A stretch of DNA of 64,000 nucleotides from Dermacentor variabilis. Taxonomy: Eukaryota > Arthropoda > Arachnida > Ixodida > Ixodidae. The translations under genes and the position numbers were made by a program. This document shows positions 48,778 through 61,369 of the stretch, one piece after another. Position 1 is the stretch's first letter. Every line of letters starts with the position of its first letter. Location of the stretch: the NCBI RefSeq assembly GCF_050947875.1, contig NC_134568.1, forward strand, positions 212,603,632 through 212,667,631. Direction: 5' to 3'. The notes below the pieces were generated by a model. It worked only from the letters and a program-made list of their open reading frames with translations. It did not search any database and was not told where the DNA came from.

Positions 48778-51700
48778 GGGGATAAATCAGGGTTTCAGTG
48801 TCGGCAGCCCAAAGTTCGGAGTTTTCCTGCTAGCTTTCAGAAACGACGAACACAGGCAACGTCTTGTGTCCAATTTAAACAAGTGAAACCACCCGTAAGG
48901 ACATATATTGACTAGGAGAGCTACTCACAAGTCATGTGATAAACGCATATTTGAACAAATACTCGTAAGCAGGCATTATTTGCACTTTTCAAAGAAACGA
49001 CATAAGCAAAAACAATAAATAGAGGCGTGGTAAGCGATCTTTTGTATACTTTGATCTCTGTACTTTTTTTTTTGCCAAATGAGGGGAAAAAACGCGAAAA
49101 GTAGTGCGCACGGACACGCTTCACACGAGATGTGACGCTTTTATTCATCTCGCAAGCCTTCCGGCGTAAATTATCATTTCATTTTGAGAATTTCTGTCTA
49201 TACGAGGCCTGTCGGGCCTTAGAACGTACCTTAATTGGGTCATGTCACGGCGACCGTTCGCAACGTGGAGCAACGTCAGCAGCGCCGCGTTCTCTAGATT
49301 TGGGTATAGTGCCCCGGTGGCGTCCTGCCAGGAGGCCAGCACATGAATGATGTGCTCGCGGCTTCGTTATCATCCTTCAGAATGCACATCAGTAGTTCAG
49401 CAGAAATACGTAGTGAATGAATGATTCTGAGCTGGGGCTTTCCAACGAGGATCCAAAACCGCGTGCCGTGCCATCATACATTAAGCTTAATGTCGTCATT
49501 ATCGTGGACATTTTGTTCAGTGTCCTGCCCCATTGCAACGTCCTACTGGTGCCCAGCAGAAAGCGAGCGGCTTGGCGCGAGTTACGATTGACGGTGAGCG
49601 GCGGTATCTTGGGTCGTACTAAAATCTGCTACGAGCCAAACACCGTCATGGCTTGTCTGGAAACAGTCGTAGATTCAGCTCTATGTGCGCACTGGGAGAG
49701 TCAGTGGCGTCAGAGGGGGTTGCCTCGCCAAGGCTGGCTCCCTCTTACGAGTTTCCGTTCCCCCATCTGGACGCGCGAGGCGCACAATTATATGTCGAGT
49801 GAGATTCCTTCGCTCGTTTTCAACTCTGAATGGTGGCACAATGATGAGACGTGGCTTTTCGACATTGGTATTGCATCTTGCCCTTTAGGAAAGAGCGAAA
49901 GTTCTTGAAAAATTGGGTTTAAGCCAGTTTTCATGAAACTTGTTCGTGGTGCGAAAATCGGGGATTATGTGGCTTTCCTCGAAAACGAAGGATGCTAATT
50001 ATGTGTAATTGTTTGAATCTTATTGATCAAGTAAACAGCGCGAATATGCTAACTACCACAAAAAGTTGGTTCCAGAAATTCGTAGTGGAGAGACGCCGTA
50101 GTGGAGGGCTAACACCGCGACTACCGCTGCCGGAATTCGTATCCGCGACCACGTGCTCAACAGTAGAATGCAATGGCGACACAGCCATCATGCCGGGAAC
50201 TAAATTATATGGGTATGGTTATACCAAAAATTTGGTTAAAGTTGGGTTACCTAATCGTATGTACGGCAAGGAGCCTATACAGGTGGAGCAGCACGCTGCA
50301 TATATAATGTAATGCTCATACAGACAGACTGCACCGTGCACCCTCCGTTTAGATGGAAAAGAATCCTGAAACAGCTCTGCTACAACCCGTGGAAGTTCCT
50401 TTTACTTCTTTTGTTGGCTGCGGAACACGAGCAAATGACGCAGCCTCGAATATTGAGAAAGCCTATACAGTACAACATGCAGCACGAAGGAGGCAGAGGT
50501 CTATGTCATCTCGCGAGAACATAAAATTGGAATGGAACGTGAACCCTTGCCACGAGGGGCACACAGTGCTCAACCATTGCTCGGAAGCCTTCACGCTTCA
50601 CCAGACCGCACGTGCATAAGACGCGAATTAGGGTACTCGGGAACATTCTCTGTGAAATGAGACGACAGACGTGGCGGAAAAAGAGCTGTCGAGCCAGAAA
50701 AAAAAAAGATTGTGCGATTGTTCTGTCGCAGTGTGTGCAAGTGATCTACCTATACTATCGATGGAAAGAAGATACGGTTTACTGGAGTCGTCGAGAATCC
50801 TTGTAGCTTGATATGCAAGCGTCTTTAAATAAAGATAAATTAGGGCTATGGCATGCAGGTGCAAGCGCAGAATTATCGAATATTTCAGTTCAGCCCTGCG
50901 TGCTCTGGCTGCGACGTGTACACTGGTATCTTCGTGTCTGCAAAGGTCCATAATCTTTCTTTGCTGGCTTTACCGCATTAGTGTAGGATTGTTTGGGCTC
51001 TTCGCTGTTACCTTAATAAAGAACCCTCGCTGATTACAAGATTGGCCCACTGTAGAGCATGTAGGATTGGGCATTAAACCGGCAACACTTTACACCATTT
51101 GTTACGTCCATTTCTTTTCTTAGTCAACATCGTTTTTGCGCTGTTCATCCGTCATCATGTAGCTGTACCAACCCGCCCAACTTGCCGCACTTTTAGGGAA
51201 TGCTATGTGTGGAAAAGCACAAACAATAACTCACACAATTCTACAAGACACAAAAATATCACATTGGTCATGTTAAAGTGTGCTTTCAGTGAATGTTTTA
51301 TACGACCCACATACACATGGAGGCAATAAACAAGCAATGCGCCCATCACAGGTCAGGCCTCAAATCCGTCGGTGCCATGCATTGGACTTTCGATATCTAA
51401 AGGCGAGACAGAAAGTGTACCTCACCTGTCCGAGCTCAAGTCCGCCCTATTTCCACCGTTCCGTCAACGGCTTCGATTGAAGTGCGCTGGGATGTACACC
51501 ACGACAGCAGTCGGTAAGAGTGCCGTGTACGAGAGATAAGAGCACCAGACGTCAGTTACAGCAAGAAAATCACTCTCGTTTGCGGCCTCGGCGATGAACG
51601 CTTCCGATAATAAATCGGCACTCTACGGAAGCACGCTCACGACGTCACGCCAGAATAGCCCGGTGATCTATGCTCGCGCGTGTTCGGCCCGTTAGCCCGA

Positions 51701-52605
51701 GATTGCGCGGATGCAGTTGGCAGCACCGGAGCGGTTCTCGTCGTCGGCTCCGACAAGCACTGTTTGCTCGGCGATACGTCTAGAACGAGGACACTCCCCC
51801 ATTGCCAGATGGCCTGGGGACACTCAACCGGAGATGGCTGCGCCGTTTTTCCTCCACCAGCGGCTGAAGGATACTTTTGGAGCACGAATGCTGTAGGAGA
51901 AATGGACTGAACCTTCTTGTACAGTTGACTCAATCTACTGACGCGCTACTGTAACATTAGGCTTGTATTTGATTATTCCTGATCACACGTGCCCACAAGT
52001 GGCCCATAAGTGTAAGAATGCCCATAAATAATGAATAAAGCAATTGATAATACAAACATTGTCTTCACATATGAACACATGCGAGTAGACATATAAAGAA
52101 AATGAAGATTTCTCGTATGTCATTGGCCGGGGACAACGTCCCTCATTACAATGCCGTGGCGTGGGAAACGACAGATGGGTGCAATAAAACGAACACGTAA
52201 GGAAACTGTAGTATATGACATGCCCGTTCGTGTTGTATACGGGTTTAAGAGGACGAATGATCTCCTTAATTTACCTTAGTTGACAGAAAAGTAGCGTAAC
52301 GCTTCGGTGCCTCTTGATTGTGCAGGCTGGTTGGCCATATTCAAATTTGAAATTTTCTCGCACGTTATGTAGCCGATGCAGGTCCGTTTACACTGTAAAA
52401 GCGCTAATGCAATTTCAGTCATGGGTGCTGGCACCTGTGTGTATGGGCGCCGACTACGAAAGGGGGGGGGGGGGGGGCGGTGACTTGCCCCAACCCCATC
52501 CGGAAATTTGCCATGGCTGGAGGTGGTCGGTGGAGCTGGGCTGGCGCCGGCCGGCTCATCTGTATTTTTTTTTAAAACCTAAAGGTTGTTTAATTTCCAC
52601 TCTAC
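48778..52605. other. No firm gene
   Basis: The 163-codon frame at 49417-49908 plus and smaller frames at 51680-51910 have no recognisable domain. A repeat fragment lies at 50385-50520 (see 45831-47580). A run of about 17 G lies at about 52451-52467. Confidence 0.4.
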
Positions 52606-52607
52606 CC

Positions 52608-52800
52608 GCCTCCGTGGCGTGATATCGTTGCGCTACGCAGCACGAGGTAGCGGATTTGATGCCGTTCGCGGCAGCCGTATTTCAGTGGGGGAAGGATGCG
52701 AGAACGCTGTGTGCTGTGCTTTGGGTGCCCCATTAAAGAACTTCAGGTGATCAGAATTAATCCGGAGTACTCCACTATCGCGTCCCTCTTTGAATGACTG
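52608..52800 (+). repeat. Ruka-type SINE, diverged
   Basis: CCTCCGTGGCGTGATATCGT head, GCAGCCGTATTTCAGTGGGG body, and CCCATTAAAGAACTTCAGGT followed by AATCCGGAGTACTCCACTAT. Confidence 0.7.
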
Positions 52801-52872
52801 CGCCTTTTCATCACGTTAAGCCGCACAATTTAATTTCCACTGGGGAACGCACACGCGCAAACACACGATACT

Positions 52873-52889
52873 ATATATATATATATATA
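52873..52889. repeat. Short (TA)n
   Basis: About eight TA units. Confidence 0.9.
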
Positions 52890-53337
52890 ACTTCAGACTT
52901 AAGTGATCCCTACGGCAGAATCGTTCTTCGACGACGTGAGAAATGAACATAAAGGATACGTGTCGCAGTATTATTGCTTCTCTTTCGGGTATACAACGCT
53001 GCGGGCTGGTGAAGTAACACTTCACTCATTTATATTTGTCAGCGATGGAAACATCGATGGAAAATATGCAAAACTTGCCAAAATGAAGCCCATCCGCGCT
53101 CACTCGGGCTCAGAATCAGTAGCGGTCAAGCGCTGCCGGTTTCTTTCGAACTCACACTCATAAATATCAGGGCGCTTACTCACAAAAAGGTCTTACGCTA
53201 GAATTGTGCGCGAGAGCAGCTTTTAACCAATCCTGACGCTAGACATATGATGCATTAGGGAAGGCGTCCGAGCAATGGCAAATAGGTCTTACGAGATAAA
53301 AGCTTTATAAATTGAGCCACAAATCCAGCCTGACTCT

Positions 53338-53420
53338 TCCGCCACGGTGGCTCACTGGTTTCGGTGATGTGGTACAGCTGAGAACGTGGTCGCGGATTCG
53401 AGGTCACTCGGACTCAAGCT
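53338..53420 (+). repeat. SINE head fragment
   Basis: CCGCCACGGTGGCTCACTGG and GAACGTGGTCGCGGATTCGA resemble the Ruka-type head; no body follows. Confidence 0.55.
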
Positions 53421-54796
53421 CCCCCGGGCTGACAATAACGTTGCCATGGGACATCGGTGACGTATGCAGTGCTCGCTTTTCTAATTCGTTTTTACTGCGA
53501 AAAGCATTCTTAGTATTTTAGGACCAGATTTAGTTACGGTTATCTAGCGATCTAGCTATCCACATATCTCACCAAAAATGTGGGCCGATTCTTAAGGAGG
53601 TAGTGCAATATACAAAAATTCACGCAGAAACACCTCTGGAAGTTTTATAAGTATACGTAAGCATTGGGCCACTTCCTCATGTCCACGCAGATCGGTATCA
53701 TTATCAATGTTATGAAATAGACTGACGGAAGGGCGGGTTTTGAAATGCTGACGCATTTTCAAAAATGCGGGCTGTTCGCGCAGGTATGTGCCCACTGGGT
53801 ATGTGCCGCTCTTCAATGAACTTCTCTGAAGCCAACTTGGATAACTGTGTATGTGCCACTGGGTATGCGCGGGCTTCATGGCGGCACCGCCAGAAGGCGC
53901 AGCATGTCCAGGGGGAAGCGCGAGGGATACTTCGGCTAATGGCATACTTGGTAGCCATTGGGGAGGCCCACGTTTTTGCGTAGAACGTGAAATCTATAAC
54001 CTCGAAAAATATTTACCAAAGTTTATGTGATGTGGTTTAGAAAAGAAGAGGAAAGGTTCAACAACAGCAAACACTTCGTCCTACTTACACGAGTTGTCTT
54101 GAGCAGGTGGCACCAACTGATAGAGTTGGTTGCCCTGCACAGTAAAGTTCTTCCTGCATGGAGGGATTCTTGCGTGCAGCAGCCGCCAGAGTTTAAACGC
54201 CACAAAGACACTTGGAGATATATAACTCGGATATTTAGAGCATTTTCCGAGGTCACCGGAGCAGCGCAGCCGGGGAAAGTTCATATTTAGGTCGACTCGC
54301 AGCTGCCGCTTCCTGTTGCGGATTTTCGTGTTGTCCAAAATTGGCGCTTCAACGAACGAAAATGTTGAGTACCGTTGAGGTGGAAGCTCGCTGCGCAGCC
54401 GAAGAGCATATCTTATTCTTTGGGCAGGGCAGAAATAATCAGGCATAGCCTCTCCTTTACAGTAACTGGAGACACTGTGCAAGTGCAGACATCGTTCCCC
54501 CCCCCCCTTTTTATATGATGCTCGGAGTATGGGCGTTCGCTGCAACTTCAAATGGTAAAGGAAAGCATCGCGTACTGATTCGTTGAGAGTGGCGGTTATT
54601 TAATAGAGATTGTTCTGGTTTCGCTCACTAATTAAAGAAGAAGAATCCTATAATTGGCTGCCAAGAAAAATCCCTGTTACACATCATGGTTTGTAAACTA
54701 GCACTGTTAAAATACGTGCAAGAAACAACAAGATACAAATGTTAAGAGGCGTCCCACATATAGAGACCTGTAAACGCGTAAATAACAGAATTGAAT
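53421..54796. other. No recognised gene
   Basis: Short open frames on both strands with no family resemblance. A C run lies at 54497-54506. Confidence 0.4.
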
Positions 54797-54842
54797 TCTT
54801 GGGTTTTATGTGCCAAAACCACGATTTATGTATAGGGCCCCC
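54797..54842 (-). repeat. SINE tail fragment
   Basis: GGGTTTTATGTGCCAAAACC is the inverted Ruka-type tail, with nothing further of the element. Confidence 0.5.
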
Positions 54843-54853
54843 TTCTCTTCTTT

Positions 54854-55705
54854 GTGTTTGGAAATATTTCGGATGTAATCAACAGTCCCATTAGAATGGT
54901 TGCTAATGATAGCATTTTGTATACTAATTTGACTGAACAAGAGGATTCCGCACATCTTCAGGAAGATCTTGATCAAGTTGAGGTATGGTGTAAAAATAAT
55001 TACGTGGTACTAAACAGCAACAAGTGTGTTCACGTCAGCTTTACCAAAAGTGTCGATAGGTTAACGAATCAGCACGGTTTAAACAATCTAGTTTTTAGGA
55101 AAGAGGACAAATACAAATATTAGGACGTTACGTTTTCCGAAGAAGGAGCATGGTCTGAGCAAACCAACAGTGTTATTAGCAAGGCAGGAAAAGCCCTTGG
55201 CTTTCTGCAAAGAAACCTTAAGCATGTGACTAAAGAAGTTAAACAGAACGCATCCCATGCCTATGTCAGACGCATACTTGAACATATCTGTCCTGTGTGG
55301 GACCCGTTCCACAATGTACATAATGATGTACTTGAGCGTACTCAGTCTACTGCAGCGAGGTTCGTTCTGGGGAAGTATGATCAGTCTGAAAGTTCTCGAG
55401 ACATGGAGAGGCCTTAAGTGGCAATCCTTAAAAGAGCGAAGACGACATCTTAGACTTCAATTAGTTTATTCAATTTATAACAAGCAAACAGGAATCAATG
55501 CTTCAGATGACCTAAAACCAGTGCATTATCAGTTCTCCCGTTTGGATCACAAATTTAAAGTGCGGCCATACACCCCAAGGCCGATCTTTTTAAAAATTCC
55601 TTTTTCACAAAAACGATTTCCGAATGGAATTTATTACCACCACATTTGGTTGGCTGCGAGATTGCGGATTCACTTTATGAATGTTTGTACCCCCACAATG
55701 ATGTC
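54854..55705 (+). mobile_element. Jockey/CR1-like LINE reverse-transcriptase fragment
   Basis: Reads through three frames: PIRMVANDSILYTNL (the catalytic box, with VAND where F/YADD is expected), LQEDLDQVEVWCKNNYVVLN, SKAGKALGFLQRNL, ILEHICPVWDP and LERTQSTAARFVLG. This order is the C-terminal half of a Jockey/CR1-type reverse transcriptase. A TAG near 55122, a TAA near 55414 and the damaged catalytic box show it is dead. It ends beside the oppositely oriented LINE starting at 55735. Confidence 0.75.
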
Positions 55706-55734
55706 AACAAATGCACTGCGGGTAATGTCTGAGA

Positions 55735-57115
55735 GAGAGAGAACTAAACTTTTATTTTCTGAAACGGTAATCCAAGTCAGGACCCGGTTCACCCTAGGTG
55801 GGAGGATTCCTTATTCCAGGAGCCCTCTGGCTTGGGCTGCTTCCTTGGCCCGGACGACGAGACTGCGTTGGTCGTCCAGCTCATCAGAAGAAAGCTTGGC
55901 GTCCCACGTTTCAGTTGTGGTATAGATCTGCGGTGAGTTGGAGCGCTCTTTGTGTGCTTCTATGGGGCTGCATTCTTTGGAGTCGTCTTGTGGAGCTTGT
56001 GAGATGGGGTCTGCGAATGTGTCACAACATCCTCGAATAAGTGTGGCAGGGTGTCTGGGACGTCGCAATGGGTGCATGTGCATGAGTACTGCGTAGGATA
56101 TAGTTTGTGCATGATTATTCCGTGTACGTAGGTGTTCGTCTGTAGGCGGCGGAGGATGACTTCTTCCTCTTGGCTCAGATTATTTTGTGGTGAAGGGTAC
56201 GTTCTTCTGCCGAGTCGGTGGAATCGTAGAAGTTCGAAGTACTTTAGGGCGATGTCTTCAACGTTGGTGGCCGGCCTGGTGTGGGATGGCAGGAAATCCC
56301 GGCTGGTATGCTCGAAGGGCAGCAGCTTGTGCCGCCTCATTTCTTATCATGCCCTGATGGCCTGGAACCCAGTTGATGTGGGTGTCGGGGAGCGGGGCGC
56401 GTGCGATGTGATTTCTAAGTATTGTGAGTGCGGTTTCTGATATGCGTCCTTTTTGATAGTTGCGAGCTGCTGTTTGGAAGTCTGTTTGGATTACTGCTAC
56501 TTCAGGGCAAGTTGTTATTACCTGAGTGATTGCTGTTTTCTCTGCAGTCTCGACGGCTCTTGCTCGGATGGCGACAGTTGCGAGTTCTTTGCGTTGGTGA
56601 TCAGTGACGCTTAGGGCAAAGGCGTTTCGTTTAATATACCGGACAGCATCGGTGTATCCCGTATCAGAGTCTCTCACGTCTTTCTTGCTGAGTGCGCGGA
56701 TACTGCTTTGCCGACGCTCCTTATGGTAAGTTGGATGCATATTGCGCGGTATACTTGCAACGCTGATACAGTCCCGGATTGCAGGTGGCGCTCTTGCTTT
56801 CTGGTCTGTGTCTGCAATGTAGCTTTCACTGTAGTTGAGGTAGCGCAAAACTGCACGTCCAGTGGGTGTGAGCTTGAACCGCTCTAGTTGGCTTATTTTA
56901 TGAGCCTCGACAAGCTCTTCCCACGTATTTTGGACGCCAAGCTTGAGGTGTTTCTCCGTTGATGCCATGGGTGGGAGGGTCAAGGCTACTTTGATTGCCT
57001 TTCGAATGACAACATTTAGTTTCTTGATTTCAGCCGGCTTGAGCGTCAAGTAGGGAGTTCCGTAGGTGATACGGCTATAGTTAGGAGAGCTTGAATTATG
57101 CTGTCTCTGAAATAT
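55735..57115 (-). mobile_element. I/LOA-like LINE 3' part with RNase H domain
   Basis: Minus-strand frame 57049-56258 (263 codons) gives the thumb region (AIKVALTLPPMASTEKHLKL) and an RNase H domain (YTDAVRY, EVAVIQTDFQTAARNYQKGR, INWVPGHQGMIRNEAA). A second frame, 56340-55960, has VILRRLQTNTY and a zinc-knuckle remnant CTHCDVPDTLPHLFEDV. In it the last cysteine of CX2CX7HX4C is Val. The tail ends AATAAAAGTTTAGTTCTCTC at about 55735-55755. RNase H plus knuckle place it in the I/LOA/R1 group. It is truncated and frameshifted. Confidence 0.8.
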
Positions 57116-57127
57116 TCTTTTTTATTA

Positions 57128-57315
57128 TCAGGCAAGTCGTAGCGGGGAGCTCTGGATAATTTCGATCACCAGGGGATATTTAACGTGCCTCCAATGCGCG
57201 GGACAGGAGCATTTTTACATGTATTCCTCATCGAAATGCGGCTGCCGCGGCAAGGACTCGATCCCGTGACCTCGTGCTTAGCAGCGCAACACCATTGCCG
57301 CTAAGCTACCGCGTC
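57128..57315 (-). repeat. Ruka-type SINE, minus orientation
   Basis: On the minus strand: GCGGTAGCTTAGCGGCAATG head, GGGATCGAGTCC B box, CAGCCGCATTTCGATGAGGA body, then CCCTGGTGATCGAAATTATC. Confidence 0.7.
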
Positions 57316-59190
57316 GGATCGTAAATAACAAAAGTATGCGACAGCCTAAGGGAAAAGATGACAAGGGAAAATTGGAATGGAGTCGAAGCACAGAAAATAC
57401 CTTAGAATGATTCAAAGCTAAGATGGATACCTAGGAAGAAAGCAAAAAAAAAATCACTTGCCGTTTTTGAACCCGAGGCCTCATTTTCAGCAACACCAAG
57501 CCATATTGAGCCATACCGGCATGAGGTGGAAAACTTCACTAATCAGTTTTTGAATTACTGCGTGTTCAAGGTAGTCATTCTTCAATGTTACTCGGCCTTG
57601 CAAAACACTATTGGTCTCGAGCTGCTCCACTGGAGATACGGAGGCTATCGTCGGCGCGACGTGCTTGGTAGCATCACGTGCCAATTAGACAACAAATAGG
57701 CAAGTTCTCCCAAATAACAAATAACTTAACAATGAAACGACAAAACAAGAAAGTGATAAACTCCTGAGATGAGGGCCCTCGTTCAAGAAAGCGTCTTGTA
57801 CTAGAATTGTTCGTTGATGAAAATTTCAGTCAGTCCTGACGCTGGACATATGATTAGCGAAGACGGCTGGCCAATGGCAGCGAGCACTTACGAAAGAAAA
57901 ACTTTGTGAATTCGTCTCCAGACTGAATTGGCTGATTTTTCAAAGCTGACAAGCAAAAAGAAAATAAGGGATATTCGAAATTATAACATCGGATATGTTG
58001 AGGAAGCAGTAAAAAATGGGCGTAGCATAAAATCAGTAAAATAAAAAAAAAACTTCGCATTTTAAAGAACAGTATGCCCGGAGCCAAAGGTTAGCAGGGT
58101 AATGTGATCAGCGATTTCGACGTACTGAAGGCATTATAAAGGCAGAAGAGAAATTCGGTATGGAAATGTACAGTACACTCTCAGTCGAATGTTCAAAATA
58201 ACGAAGCTAACTAGGCGGACCAAATATATGTGGCTAACAGCGTAACTGTAACCCCCAAAATTGCGCGACCCACAGTTGTGTGACCCGTTGTGTTAGCTGG
58301 ACTTTTCTATGTGGTACAAAAGTTTAAAAAGACGACGCTTGCGATGCAGCTCGCCGTGTAAATGGGACATTTTTAGGTGGCAGAAAATTTGAAGATAGTG
58401 ACGCGTACTATATTCGGTCCAGTAGACAGTACAGTCACGGCATGGCGAGTACATAAGTTTTCGCACATCTGGGTCGCCTATAACGTAAGCTTCTTTATTT
58501 GCGCGCGACAGTGGGTGCCGGGGCCAGCCTATAGCCCGGGCGGGCACCCGTCTCGCCCGTCCACTCTGGGCGGTCGAACATCCGAAGACACGGAACCTAA
58601 CTGCTTTTCCGTTAGTCTTAGATGATGCTTATTTAGTCGCCAGCTTCCTGGCCTTGACAACGCGCCGAAACGGAAATAGCACTCCCCAGCTGCACGTTTT
58701 CTGGTGAAGCATCCTTTGTCCCGACGGACTGCCAGGCACGACACTATATTTATTATTTACAAATACTGCTATCTCATTTAGAGACATAGCAGAGGCGGGT
58801 TACATAACTTATGAACACAACATGTCAACCAACGTGGTTAGGCAGTTCTTTCTGAAATTGATTAGTCGGCAATGAACGCAGAGAACCGTCTAAGTTATTC
58901 CATAATTCAACAGTGTGTGGAAAAAAAAGAAAACTTGTAGCAATCTATTTTTGGAACGAAGGAATCTATGTTCGTCTGGCCCTCACTTACCCGTCTGTAG
59001 ACCAGCTATTTAATGAAGTTCGAGAGGTACCAATAGCAAAAGCAAACAATACTCAATTAGAAGGAGTACGTCGGTGAAGATTCGTAGGACCCGGTGCAGG
59101 CCGCAGGTGCAGCGCCATTACGGTAGTGTAGCTTCGCAACCTCGCGAACACGAATCTGTAGTTTGACCTCAAGCTCATGAATAGCAAGGG
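57316..59190. other. No recognised gene
   Basis: Short open frames only; no named repeat. Confidence 0.4.
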
Positions 59191-59199
59191 AATATGGGA

Positions 59200-60929
59200 C
59201 GATGGAGTGCTGCCGCCGGAGTGAAGGGAACCTTGATCATATTCGTAGCGAAGCCAGGCAAGGAACCCTCATTATCTAATCTGAGACTCACATTCCCTCC
59301 TCAACAGGCTTATACCGCACCTAAAAAAGGATCCCGCCACCTACTTTACACGTTAAGCTATTCAAACGATCTATTAATACGGGATACACTCCTTCAGCTG
59401 CACGGGAGCATAATCCGAACCGAGTGCAACTAAAGGCCACCTTGGCCGTTGACCTTGATAAAGCACTTGACTACGTATCTGAAGCTACGTGTGCCATGCT
59501 CGATGAATTTTCCAGTACCAACTATAGGCAGCAAATCTACCGCTTTGTGCCCGACTTACTTCGATGGCGTGCATTCACATTCAAGGTTTGTGAGCAAAGG
59601 CCACACAGTTATCAACACCCACAGAGGGGGAACCAGAGGGCTCCGTGTTTTCTCCGAGATTCAGCCTAGCGATGTGCCACGTACACCGAGGCCAGAAGCC
59701 CATGCCCGATGTCATGCACGCAATGTACTGAGATGACGTTACCATATAGAATAACAAGGTCTCTCAGGACGTATTCAGTATCCAATGGATAGCGTCACTG
59801 CTTGCATTGCATCAAAGCCTGTTGTACTGTGCAGCGCGCCACATATGCCGCTCGAATTCACTACGACTGGCTTTGGTGACTCCTATGACGGGCGATTCCC
59901 AGTATAATGATTAACCAGACGCAAAAACCGAAAGCGGCGAAATCTAAAGAGAAATGCACGACGAAATTAAGTGATATTACAACTCTAAAGATACTTTCAA
60001 ATAATACAGCTTACAAAAAGGGCAGTGTTAGCGACGTTCTAAAGGATATGTTTGTGGGATATGAATTAAGAAAAAAAAAAGAGACGATCCGTTTGACCTG
60101 CTCTTGTTTTCACGCGAAAGAAGTAGAAAAAGACCGTACATGCCAGTAGCGGATTCTTTATCTCTGTGTACATCCCTCACAACAAATAGTGGTGCTAGTC
60201 TTAATTTAATTAACATAAATTTAATTAGATTACTTTGGGTGCCTGGTCATAGGGGATTATACATAAACAAGATGGCTGGCAGTCTCGCGAGAGCGGCCCT
60301 CAATGGTCCTCTGCTATCAGTACTTCCGGCATCAGCTTACCTAACCTTTACTATATACAGTAGATAGGCAATTGCTCTAGACTTTTTGAATCCAGCGATA
60401 GTAAATTTTCAGTATATCGACACCTCCTATTCCCTTGGCACAAAAATTTATTTCACACCAGAAAAACTGAAGTACTTTTCACCCGGTTACGCTGTCGAAC
60501 ACCGTTATTAAACTTTTATCGTCACAGCGCTGGTCCGGCGCCCTCCCCTCTGTGCCCATTCTGTGCAGTAGATGAAACAATCGACCATTTTTTCTTATTC
60601 TGCCGCCATTTTTCCGCTTTAAGAAAAAGCCTCTTAGCACCAAGGTTGATGCAACTTTGTTTAAATTTCTCCATTTTAAATATCCTTTCTCTAGGAGCCT
60701 CTTCTCTTGGCAACTACCACAGGGATGTCTGCTCAGCCGTGGAGGAATTCATAGTCGTTTCAAGACGTTTTTCTTATGTTCTTCAACTATTATTTTTATC
60801 CGTTTCCACATGGCACTTTAAACAGTTCTTGTGCCACCAAAATCTTCCTAATACCATCCAAATCTTGGCCAATCCCCCACAGTGGGTACGCGCCATTGAA
60901 GAAGGAAATCCAATCCAATCCAATCCAAT
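59200..60929 (+). mobile_element. I/R1-like LINE, internally deleted
   Basis: Pieces in order: IIFVAKPGKEPSLSNLRL (59230-59290, reverse-transcriptase entry), AVDLDKALDYVS (59444-59480, palm), then a gap, LLWVPGHRGLYINKMAGSLA (60228-60287, RNase H end) and LCPFCAVDETIDHFFLFC (60547-60602, an intact CX2CX7HX4C knuckle). The catalytic ADD block and most of RNase H are missing between about 59760 and 60200. The 3' end is a TCCAA microsatellite at 60908-60929. Several frameshifts are present. Confidence 0.75.
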
Positions 60930-61081
60930 GCCAGGGTGCCATTTAATGTGGCTGGACTCCTTTGCAGCTCGCATAGGCATCCACGGACTTCACAAGGAGG
61001 CCGGTCGACCCATTCAAAGCACGGTGGAAAGCCGGGGCCCCGTCACGAGGAACTCTGGGCCTTCGGAGCACCGGCGAGACC

Positions 61082-61362
61082 ATGGATCCAGCACCGTCGG
61101 CGCCGGACCTGGCGGCGGTGGCCTTGACTCCCTCGGATGTGGCAGCCATGAACGAGATCGCGCCGCCGCCAAAGTACCGGCTCGAGCTTGGCTGCCGTTT
61201 GTGCTCACGCCGACGCTCGCCACCTTCGACGCTTTCCTCGTGTTCGCCGCCATCTCGGTCACGCCGGGCGTCCCCGCGACCGCCATGTGCTTCATCTGCA
61301 TCACGGGCCTGGTCGCGTCCACCGTAGCCACCGTCTTCGACGCGCCCGATGAAGAGCACTAG
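61082..61362 (+). pseudogene. Candidate small membrane-protein gene, frameshifted or mis-read
   Basis: A GC-rich island of coding look. From ATG 61082 one frame reads MDPAPSAPDLAAVALTPSDV then NEIAPPPKYRLELG; near 61185 the sensible reading moves to the frame ending at 61362, which gives two membrane-like segments (FVLTPTLATFDAFLVFAAIS and TAMCFICITGLVASTVATVF) and ends DAPDEEH before TAG. The break may be a real frameshift, a sequencing error or an unseen splice. The second frame is open from 60646, but its upstream part is LINE-derived. No family recognised. Confidence 0.4.
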
Positions 61363-61369
61363 TTTGGGC

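Noticed and set aside
49417..49908. 163-codon plus-strand frame as a gene
   Set aside because: Longer than most chance frames here, but there is no recognisable domain, splice context or repeat identity. It could be a fragment of an unknown element.
55257..55925. 222-codon plus-strand frame as one gene
   Set aside because: Its first part is one reading frame of the Jockey/CR1-like LINE and the last part runs antisense through another LINE.
60646..61362. Single 238-codon gene
   Set aside because: The first half is the C-terminal and tail sequence of the LINE, including the TCCAA repeat; only the last part looks like a separate protein.
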